Made by a program: the position numbers and the translations under genes. Under the pieces are notes generated by a model. The model was given only the letters and a program-made list of their open reading frames with translations, was not told the DNA's origin and ran no database searches. A stretch of DNA of 23,445 bases from Apostichopus californicus (lineage: Eukaryota > Echinodermata > Holothuroidea > Aspidochirotida > Stichopodidae). The stretch's first letter is position 1. Every line of letters begins with the position of its first letter. The stretch is from NCBI GenBank assembly GCA_020650975.1, contig JAIPMN010019908.1, positions 1 through 23,445 of the forward strand, given 5' to 3'. This document shows positions 19,801-23,445 of this stretch, in pieces.

Positions 19801-22653
19801 CAGTATAGAGTGGTATTAGCATTAGGATCAGATACAGGTAAAGGAACTGTCCATACTGTCAGTATGAGTGTTCTGAAGCATTATATGGGAGGACAGTATA
19901 GAGTGGTATTAGCATTAGGATCGGAAGAGCTTAGGAACTGTTCATACAGCTATTATGAGTGCATTGAAGCATGATACAAGAGGACAGTATAGAGTGGTAT
20001 TAGCATTAGAAAATGCTCCCAAGTTCTGGCTGTGATTTGGAACAGTTGTTATTTATTCATGCTTATATACAAGTCACTAAATGTATTGATTATATGAGAT
20101 AATCAATAATAATTCAATGTATTGAGATGATTGATAACCAATGCATCAGAGAACATTTGAGAATAGATAAGATTTTGAAATATTTGTCTGCAACAGTATG
20201 TATGTGAATTTCTTTCACAGGTCGATGCTAACATGCAGGAGTCACACAAGAGAGATGCTGTCAGAAAGGGAAAATTCCATTTCAGGAAGGAACTGCACTC
20301 GAGTAAGATGGGTTCTTTCCCCCTAACATGGGTGTGATGACTGGGTGGCAAGAATGGAGGGTGGGGGTGAGGGTGGGGATGGGGGAGGGAATGTGATAGA
20401 GTCAGGAAAAGCTTGAGGAGTTATTTGGTTTTGCTTGCTTATTATATTTTTTTGGGCGACTTTTCATTTCTTTGTGAGTATTTGTTTTATATCTGAAATT
20501 ATCCAAAACTCAAGATGTCATCGGCATTCCTTGATCATTTTGTTCTTTAGATTGACGTATAAAGAGCGAGATTTATGGTTTGTATCTCTCAAGTTCTAAT
20601 AACATTTCCGGTTGCTGCGTAATGTGTCAGACGTTAATTACAAGAAAAAAATTAACACTTGTTGGTATTTCTTCTGAGGTTTTTTCATGTAAGTTAAATG
20701 AAGAAAGTAATAAATATTCCCGTAAAATTGTCTTTGGCCTGCCAGATATGAATGGTAAACTCAATTAAACCGCAATGTCACCTGTGGCGTGACTTTTCGT
20801 TTATAGATTTTAACTTATTTTGAAAGATTCCTGTCAGTCGTTCTCTTGTGTACTTATCAGTGTGCTTTTTGAAGCTCGGTTATTTGTTCCACAATTACAT
20901 ATGATTGTTACATATGAGTGTTAGCTCAGTGGTTAATGCCCGTGCCTTTCAATTATAAGGTCCCGATTTTGAGTCACTCCAAGATTAATGTATGTCGTCC
21001 AGTTACAGAGTTGTTGACAATTGACAATTCATAATCATGGACGTTAAATATGAATCTAAGAGACGGACTTCGGTCAGCTTGCGGCTTTGATAAGCCAACG
21101 AGGCTTCTTCGCGAGTTCCTGCTTGCAGGAGGATCTAAAATACAAACATTGTGACTTTTGTGTATTATGTGACGTTATCCTTACAGAGTCTTCTAATCCA
21201 GAGGATGTGACCGCTGAAATGGACATCAATACAATCATAAATGGTGGTAAAACCGAAGCCGGGACAGATTTCCCTGGTCTCATTCCTCTCGTTAACAGCT
21301 ACATAGCGACTCTGGATGATGCTGATGTGGATACTACCTGCACCATCTCACAATACTTCAAACTTCTCTCAGACAGAGCTGCAGGTATGAACTAACCTTT
21401 GAAAGAATAGTTAGACATTTAATATTAAATGCAGATGATGTAGTTATTACCTGCACCATGCATCTCACAATACTTCAAACTTCTCTCAGACAGAGCTGCA
21501 GGTATGAACTAACCTTTGAAAGAATAGTTAGACATTTATTTTAAGTGCAGGTGATGTAGTTATTACCTGCACCATCTCACAATACTTCAAACTTCTCTCA
21601 GACAGAGCTGCAGGTATGAACTAACCTTTGAAAGAATAGTTAGACATTAATTAAATCCATGTTGAAGTAGTTATTACCTGCACCATGCATCTCACGATAG
21701 TGATACAATGATGTAGACTTGTCAACTAGACTGATCTAAAGGTCATCCTAACTATGCTAGAAATTTAAATAATGTCCATCCATGTTTGAAATTTTAAGAA
21801 GCTATAAAATGCCGCCCTGAAAGCATTTTTGTGCTTTTTTAGACATTTACTGTCTGGGAATAATCTGGAGAATCAGAACCTCCTGGAAAGGGCTTTGGAA
21901 ACCTTTCAGCAATTTGTAGCATTCTAACTTTGGTGGCAATACTAAAAACCTTTAACTTACCTGTATATTGAACATACATTTCAATAAGCTAATCAAATTA
22001 CCTGTGTCTTCTTGTCAACCGATCAGCCAATCAGACGACTTGTATTATGACTGTAGCATCAAATAGCCAATCAATAATCAGTTTATTGAATGTGTATGTT
22101 GACCAGCCAATCAAATAACTCGTACATTGGCTGTACTTATTCACTAGCCAATCAAATAATCAGTATATTGAATATGTTTGTCTGATAACTTGTATCCTGA
22201 CAGTCAATCCAGTGACCAATGAAATAATTAGGTATATAACCTGCACATGTCTGATAGCTAACCATATCAGCTATATCTTGACTGTGCCTGACCTCTAGCC
22301 AAGCAAACACTCCATATCTTTGCTCTACTTGTCTGCTAGCCAATCAAATAAGCCGTACCTTGATTGTTACTCCTCCAGTAGCCAATCAATTTTGACTTCT
22401 TCAATCTCCAGGTCGACTAAAGACTACTGCCAGGTGGATGAGAGATTTTGTTGACAGCCATCCTAGTTACAGACACGACTCTGTCATCTCAGAGGAAGTA
22501 AACTATGACCTCATAAAAACCATCGCTAATATCACCAAAGGGAAAATGGACGGTGCCAAAGGACTCCTCCACACAACAGTATCAAAGTCTGTGGACGAGA
22601 TTCCTGAATCCTTACAAGGTACGGGAGGTGTCTCAGTGAATGGAAGCATGTAA
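8304..22653 (+). CDS. GCLC: Glutamate-cysteine ligase catalytic subunit, 13 exons, 5' end missing
   Basis: GCLC joins L-glutamate and L-cysteine, using ATP, into gamma-glutamylcysteine, the rate-limiting step of cytosolic glutathione synthesis. In animals it pairs with the modulatory subunit GCLM. The coding parts are 8304-8423, 9494-9565, 11174-11290, 11719-11777, 15461-15675, 16807-16923, 17437-17575, 17979-18091, 18440-18532, 18943-19047, 20221-20302, 21187-21384 and 22412-22653. They total 1672 nt: one base completing a codon begun upstream, then 556 codons and TAA, with no frameshift. Every intron is GT-AG. Hallmarks in order are [86 protein letters not shown] and [10 protein letters not shown]. 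From the WRPEYG tryptophan to the stop is about 551 residues against about 545 in human. Residues matching human R127, P158, H370 and P414, known deficiency-variant sites, are conserved. About 90 N-terminal residues are missing and were not found upstream in the window. Confidence 0.97.
8424..9493 (+). other. Intron a/b (1070 bp)
   Basis: GT-AG intron, AT-rich, with A/T homopolymer stretches. No repeat family shared with the rest of the window was noticed. Confidence 0.85.
9494..9565 (+). CDS. GCLC: GCLC exon b (human about 127-149)
   Basis: The acceptor is aaattttgcag and the donor gtacgt. The first A completes the split Arg codon; the exon then reads [20 protein letters not shown] and SFP, ending with AG of the next Arg. 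It aligns with the human segment ending in CTITSFPR. At 72 nt it is short, but both junction phases fit the neighbours. Confidence 0.95.
9566..10333 (+). other. Intron b/c, part before the trinucleotide tract
   Basis: Non-coding; an A-rich stretch near 9716-9760 and otherwise nothing recognised. Confidence 0.8.
10334..11090 (+). repeat. Imperfect ACT/GCT trinucleotide tract, ~757 bp, intronic
   Basis: The tract consists almost wholly of ACT triplets with interspersed GCT, ACC, AAT and AGT, within the intron between exons b and c. Higher-order blocks recur, for example actactgctactattaatac near 10557 and again near 10655, so it grew partly by duplication of longer segments. It generates long false Thr/Ala, Leu and Val frames. 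Confidence 0.97.
11174..11290 (+). CDS. GCLC: GCLC exon c (human about 150-187)
   Basis: The acceptor is cgttaatcag and the donor gtaagt. It encodes [20 protein letters not shown], then [18 protein letters not shown], ending with two bases of a Lys codon. LGCPGF and KSLFFPD are near-invariant GCLC signatures. The Pro after GFSI matches human P158. The exon starts 83 bp after the large trinucleotide tract ends. Confidence 0.96.
11291..11718 (+). other. Intron c/d (428 bp)
   Basis: GT-AG intron with a C/T-rich patch near 11555-11590. Nothing else recognised. Confidence 0.85.
11719..11777 (+). CDS. GCLC: GCLC exon d (human about 187-206)
   Basis: The acceptor is tgtctttcag and the donor gtgaga. 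The first A completes the Lys codon; the exon then reads [19 protein letters not shown] and leaves one G for the next exon. The basic NIRxRRGEK block is one of the strongest family signatures. At 59 nt it is the shortest exon. Confidence 0.96.
11778..13695 (+). other. Intron d/e, first half
   Basis: Non-coding; C-runs near 11891 and 12706 and purine-rich sequence near 12240-12300. Frames at 11991-12194 and 12317-12538 show no recognisable domain or exon similarity. The hAT MITE starts at its end. Confidence 0.75.
13696..14136. mobile_element. Non-autonomous hAT-type MITE, copy 2
   Basis: It is the same family and orientation as the 4951-5310 copy, sharing for instance tcgacactatctaagc, ttgagtaaagatactcccta and gagcattttgtcagaaaatt. 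The TSDs are CCTCCAAA (13688-13695) and CCTTCAAA (14137-14144), 7 of 8 matching. It carries about 110 bp (about 13852-13965) absent from copy 1, whose short ttgataaatagctg junction suggests an internal deletion there. It sits in the 3.7-kb intron between exons d and e. Confidence 0.92.
14226..14247 (+). other. G-quadruplex motif in G-rich stretch after hAT MITE
   Basis: Four G-runs (ggg a ggg t ggggggggg at ggg) sit in a wider G/A-rich block 14165-14260 directly 3' of the hAT MITE. Coding-strand orientation within the intron. Confidence 0.6.
14595..14797. mobile_element. MITE with CAGGGAATAAT ends, copy 2
   Basis: Termini cagggaataatt and aattattccctg are perfect 12-bp inverted repeats. The interior aligns with the 3332 copy (gtgcaaaggtgcatagcagt, aggtatcatagtgttttgta, ttcaaaaattgctgta). 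It is 203 bp, and open frames across it are chance. No clear target-site duplication. Confidence 0.8.
14798..15460 (+). other. Intron d/e, end part
   Basis: AT-rich, non-coding, ending in the pyrimidine tract of exon e. A frame at 14957-15217 has no recognisable similarity. Confidence 0.75.
15461..15675 (+). CDS. GCLC: GCLC exon e (human about 207-276)
   Basis: The acceptor is cttctcttccag and the donor gtaagt. After the split Val codon it reads [20 protein letters not shown], an acidic loop with a short insertion relative to human, then [20 protein letters not shown] and onward to CPIL. Human has two adjacent cysteines (248, 249) after GMGN; here the first is Ser and the second is kept. It is the longest internal exon and follows the longest intron (11778-15460). 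Confidence 0.97.
15920..16240 (+). repeat. ~171-bp tandem duplication in intron e/f
   Basis: Two units share catgaaggatgattt-like starts, cagcagtttactctaaatat, ttctttcatgatacagctat, taccccg(c/t)gggac and caaggtcgatcaag. They differ by small indels and an A-run. Non-coding. Confidence 0.92.
16241..16806 (+). other. Intron e/f, end part
   Basis: Non-coding, ending with the exon f acceptor. Nothing recognised. Confidence 0.75.
16807..16923 (+). CDS. GCLC: GCLC exon f (human about 277-315)
   Basis: The acceptor is tgttcttacag. The donor gtgatg is the weakest of the set. It encodes [20 protein letters not shown], then [19 protein letters not shown], in whole codons (phase 0 at both ends). SDIDCRW and SVDxRTxEERG are diagnostic. 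The exon end is fixed by alignment to EERG-E followed by PLKN in the next exon. Confidence 0.95.
16924..17436 (+). other. Intron f/g (513 bp)
   Basis: GT-AG intron with a C/T-rich tract near 17104-17150 and an AT-rich stretch with TTTG repeats near 17342. Nothing else recognised. Confidence 0.85.
17437..17575 (+). CDS. GCLC: GCLC exon g (human about 316-362)
   Basis: The acceptor is ctactttttcag and the donor gtaagc. It reads [20 protein letters not shown] and continues through [14 protein letters not shown] with one base of the next Gly codon. The SKSRYDSIDSYLS-like block is conserved. The last ~57 bases of this exon and its donor are duplicated in the downstream intron (see 17671-17730). 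Confidence 0.96.
17671..17730 (+). pseudogene. Partial tandem duplicate of GCLC exon g 3' end plus donor
   Basis: This intronic stretch repeats the 3' end of exon g almost exactly, reading [19 protein letters not shown], and is followed by its own gtaag donor at 17731. The repeated unit is about 124-156 bp and includes flanking intron: words such as catgtattgatgagatg and aatgaatgctaattt recur after the copy. No convincing acceptor precedes it, and reading through from exon g reaches a stop soon after the first donor. I infer a non-coding pseudo-exon, though it could act as a decoy donor. Confidence 0.88.
17979..18091 (+). CDS. GCLC: GCLC exon h (human about 362-399)
   Basis: The acceptor is cctcttcttcag and the donor gtaggg. 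After the split Gly it reads [20 protein letters not shown], then [27 protein letters not shown] is a family signature, and the His of LARH matches human H370. It ends in phase 0. Confidence 0.97.
18092..18439 (+). other. Intron h/i (348 bp)
   Basis: GT-AG intron without recognised repeats. Confidence 0.85.
18440..18532 (+). CDS. GCLC: GCLC exon i (human about 400-430)
   Basis: The acceptor is tttttcttcccag and the donor gtaagt. It encodes [20 protein letters not shown] followed by [11 protein letters not shown], almost identical to the vertebrate sequence. This is the most conserved part of the enzyme and contributes to the active-site wall. Pro in RFKPPP matches human P414. It is phase 0 at both ends. 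Confidence 0.98.
18715..18802 (-). pseudogene. tRNA-like (class II) pseudogene or SINE head
   Basis: On the minus strand there is an A-box tggcagagtggataaaggcg and a B-box ggttcgatacc inside a perfect 5-bp T-arm stem (ccggg/cccgg), with a long variable region as in Ser/Leu tRNAs. The putative acceptor strands (agtgcag and ccgggtc) do not pair and the anticodon stem is imperfect, so it is not a functional tRNA. It lies in the 410-bp intron between exons i and j. Only one copy is in the window, so SINE status cannot be decided. Confidence 0.65.
18943..19047 (+). CDS. GCLC: GCLC exon j (human about 431-465)
   Basis: The acceptor is ttctctccgtag and the donor gtatgt. It encodes [20 protein letters not shown] followed by [15 protein letters not shown]. 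The hydrophobic [15 protein letters not shown] run is a buried helix in this soluble enzyme family, not a membrane segment. VQLTDFEN is invariant. It is phase 0 at both ends. Confidence 0.97.
19531..20013 (+). repeat. ~91-bp tandem array (5 units) with inverted half-unit at its head
   Basis: Units carry taggaactgttcatactgtc, agtatgagtgctttaaagc, aggacagtatagagtggtat and tagcattaggatcag; the shared aggacagtat position recurs near 19624, 19708, 19798, 19889 and 19981. Just before the first unit, 19531-19555 is an inverted copy of 19589-19613 (23 of 25 positions), so the head can fold into a hairpin. In the intron between exons j and k. Confidence 0.92.
20221..20302 (+). CDS. GCLC: GCLC exon k (human about 466-492)
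   Basis: The acceptor is tttctttcacag and the donor gtaaga. It encodes [20 protein letters not shown] and FRKELHS plus one base of a Lys codon. It aligns with the human VDENMKVAQKRDAV segment. A G-quadruplex-type motif lies about 57 bp past its donor. Confidence 0.95.
20359..20389 (+). other. G-quadruplex motif downstream of exon k
   Basis: Six runs of three to five G separated by 1-3 bases (ggg t ggggg tga ggg t gggg at ggggg a ggg) lie on the coding strand about 57 bp after the donor at 20303, so the pre-mRNA would carry it too. It fits the standard G4 pattern easily; a regulatory role is not shown. Confidence 0.75.
20390..20914 (+). other. Intron k/l, part before the SINE
   Basis: AT-rich non-coding sequence; nothing recognised. 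Confidence 0.7.
20915..21146 (+). mobile_element. tRNA-derived SINE, copy 2, inside GCLC intron
   Basis: This is colinear over ~225 bp with the minus-strand copy near 2507-2737. The A box is well kept (gttagctcagtggttaatg); the B box is decayed (gattttgagtc). It is in gene-sense orientation and ends about 40 bp before the exon l acceptor, so it lies close to the branch-point/pyrimidine region. An open frame runs from the SINE (from 21087) into the exon, but the acceptor at 21186 is intact and conserved. Confidence 0.88.
21187..21384 (+). CDS. GCLC: GCLC exon l (human about 493-570), Cys553 region
   Basis: The acceptor is gttatccttacag and the donor gtatga. It reads [20 protein letters not shown], then through [10 protein letters not shown] and [19 protein letters not shown], ending in phase 1. 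It is shorter than human in the variable loop after FRKE. The Cys in VDTTC aligns with human Cys553, reported as important for the disulfide with GCLM. The last ~65 bases plus donor are repeated at least twice in the following intron. A SINE ends about 40 bp upstream of the acceptor. Confidence 0.96.
21435..21501 (+). pseudogene. Duplicate 1 of GCLC exon l 3' end (frame broken)
   Basis: This is a near-exact copy of the exon l end, 117 bp downstream, followed by the same gtatgaactaac donor region. A 4-bp insertion (the copy reads accatgcatctcac where the exon reads accatctcac) disrupts the frame. Used as an exon from the AG at 21433-21434 it would be 67 nt and shift the frame. Probably not coding. 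Confidence 0.9.
21551..21613 (+). other. Duplicate 2 of GCLC exon l 3' end: possible in-frame cassette exon
   Basis: This second duplicate, 112 bp further on, lacks the 4-bp insertion. It follows ttattttaagtgcag and is followed by gtatga, the same donor as exon l. The stretch is 63 nt, has no stop, and begins and ends in phase 1 exactly like the flanking exons. It would therefore insert 21 residues (Gly, then [13 protein letters not shown] and LLSDRAA) without altering the rest of the protein. Its pyrimidine tract is weak. Whether it is spliced in is unknown; the phase match is seen, the exon status is inference. Confidence 0.45.
21987..22395 (+). repeat. Degenerate ~41-bp minisatellite with CCAATCA in most units
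   Basis: Units start agccaatcaaataa or variants at about 21987, 22025, 22065, 22105, 22146, then degraded units near 22187 and 22215, and 22256, 22297, 22338 and 22380. Spacing is 38-42 bp. The array ends about 16 bp before the acceptor of the last exon (22411), so its last unit lies in the branch-point/pyrimidine region. Confidence 0.85.
22412..22653 (+). CDS. GCLC: GCLC last exon in window (human about 571-637), stop at 22651
   Basis: The acceptor is cttcaatctccag. After the split Gly it encodes [20 protein letters not shown], then [13 protein letters not shown], matching human TVARWMREFIANHPDYKQDSVITDEMNY. The tail after VNYDL is divergent and ends NGSM before TAA. The total length with this stop is close to the human protein, supporting it as the real C-terminus. 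However, a good donor word (acaag/gtacgg) lies at 22619, so the last 11 residues could be intron, with the true end outside the window. Confidence 0.88.
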
Positions 22654-22662
22654 ATTCTACTC

Positions 22663-22668
22663 AATAAA
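22663..22668 (+). promoter_or_regulatory. Candidate poly(A) signal AATAAA
   Basis: A canonical AATAAA starts 10 nt after the GCLC stop, followed within about 30 nt by a T/G-rich stretch. This would make an unusually short 3' UTR. AATAAA words are common in this AT-rich sequence (another lies near 23360), so assignment is tentative. Confidence 0.25.
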
Positions 22669-23003
22669 AGTTGCTTGCTTTTAATCTGTGTATTTTTATT
22701 TTTACTGCATGGTATTTACTTTGTACACCATCGACATGTTTTCGATACCAGTTTTTTTTTTTAGAACGTATCTTCACAAACATAGTTCCATTATTCTTAT
22801 GGCGGTACACATAATTATATGTTTTAATCATGATTTACATTCTTCAATTTTTTTAAGTTTAGAAAAAAATTATTTTTAGTTTAATTTAAAATTTTTTTTT
22901 TTTTTTAGCTTTGTCAAAATATTGGATCTTTCTTTGCAATGTTTCCTCCAAAATATTTGTTCTTTTCTATTAAAAAGAAAAAAACTATTATGAATATGTG
23001 TTT

Positions 23004-23075
23004 AATTAAGAGCTTTATTTCCATTTTTAGTTAATTTAAAAAAAAATTACAAAATTAAGAGCTTTATTTCCATAG
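23004..23075 (+). repeat. Short 49-bp-period duplication
   Basis: The word aattaagagctttatttcca occurs at 23004 and again at 23053, separated by a T/A-rich spacer. Downstream of the GCLC stop. Confidence 0.8.
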
Positions 23076-23445
23076 ATGATACAAAGATTTATTTTGGCGC
23101 ATGGCCTTTTATCATACCTTGTCTATTAACAGTAAATCGCATTTTGACAACTTTGTAAGGTTAAATACAGAAGGGTAAAGCTTGGATATTTCTGGAACTT
23201 TCTGATGTTTAGCCCACCATTCCTGATTCTTGAAAAGTCTGGAGTGAACAGAGCACAGTTTGGAATCTCAATCTCGCTACAAAATTTCTTTTCTTCTTTG
23301 CAAGTGTGTTTATAATGTCCGGAACCGATTTTCCATCTTATGTTAATATATACATAATGAATAAAAAAGCTGAATTTCTCTTGAAATTTTCTTTTTGAAG
23401 ATTTATTGCATGAATTTGGGTGGGGGGGGGGTGGGGGGGTGATAC

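Larger units (their letters stand above)
21316..21700 (+). repeat. Tandem array spanning exon l donor: three clear units and a decayed fourth
   Basis: The unit holds the last part of exon l, the donor and about 50 bp of intron (aactaacctttgaaagaatagttagacatt). Donors fall at 21385, 21502 and 21614, giving periods of 117 and 112 bp. A fourth degraded start (agttattacctgcaccatgcatctcac) lies near 21670-21697. The intron part is nearly identical between units, so the expansion looks fairly recent. Confidence 0.93.
22654..23445 (+). other. Sequence after the GCLC stop
   Basis: Very AT-rich with T and A homopolymers. It is either 3' UTR/flank or, if the donor at 22619 is used, intron. G-runs occur at the very end (23420-23440). 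No further exon recognised. Confidence 0.6.

Noticed and set aside
21087-21186. Exon l extended upstream into the SINE
   Set aside because: The frame is open, but the extra residues have no GCLC similarity, and a good acceptor (ccttacag) sits exactly where the conserved alignment and phase need it.
21987-22395. CRISPR array
   Set aside because: The spaced CCAATCA words form a degenerate minisatellite in a eukaryotic intron. Spacers are related to each other, and no cas genes or prokaryotic context are present.

Overview
This is a eukaryotic, AT-rich, intron- and repeat-dense window. It holds most of one protein-coding gene on the + strand: GCLC, the catalytic subunit of glutamate-cysteine ligase, which performs the first and rate-limiting step of glutathione synthesis. 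Thirteen coding exons between 8304 and 22653 could be placed. All have GT/AG boundaries and their phases join into one uninterrupted frame of 556 codons plus a stop, matching the vertebrate enzyme from about human residue 88 to the end. The first ~90 residues (start codon, promoter, first exons) were not found in the 8.3 kb upstream and probably lie outside the window. The organism looks like a marine invertebrate. An echinoderm, perhaps a sea cucumber, is my guess from general impression (repeat style, protein closeness to vertebrates) and is not proven.

Layout. 1-8303 is upstream intron or flank packed with repeats: a 504-bp foldback MITE (883-1386), a tRNA-derived SINE (minus strand, about 2507-2737), a 46-bp minisatellite (3609-3930), local duplications, a MITE family with CAGGGAATAAT ends, a hAT-type MITE with a perfect 8-bp target-site duplication (4951-5310), and a decayed DNA transposon keeping a C-terminal transposase fragment (5551-6094). 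From 8304 onward come the GCLC exons. The introns carry a ~757-bp ACT-type trinucleotide tract (10334-11090), a second hAT MITE (13696-14136), another CAGGGAATAAT MITE (14595-14797), tandem duplications, a ~91-bp tandem array headed by an inverted half-unit (19531-20013), a G-quadruplex motif (20359-20389), a second SINE copy just upstream of an exon (20915-21146), and a ~41-bp CCAAT-containing minisatellite running into the last acceptor (21987-22395).

Most interesting signal. Two GCLC exon/intron boundaries have been tandemly duplicated into the following intron. After the exon at 21187-21384 there are two further near-exact copies of the exon's 3' end plus donor, and a decayed trace of another. 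The copy at 21551-21613 is preceded by an AG, is 63 nt, has no stop and is in the correct phase (1-1). It could be an in-frame cassette exon that would repeat the segment carrying the cysteine equivalent to human Cys553, a residue implicated in the disulfide to the modulatory subunit GCLM. The exon at 17437-17575 shows the same kind of duplication. No operon, CRISPR array, functional RNA gene or second protein-coding gene could be supported.
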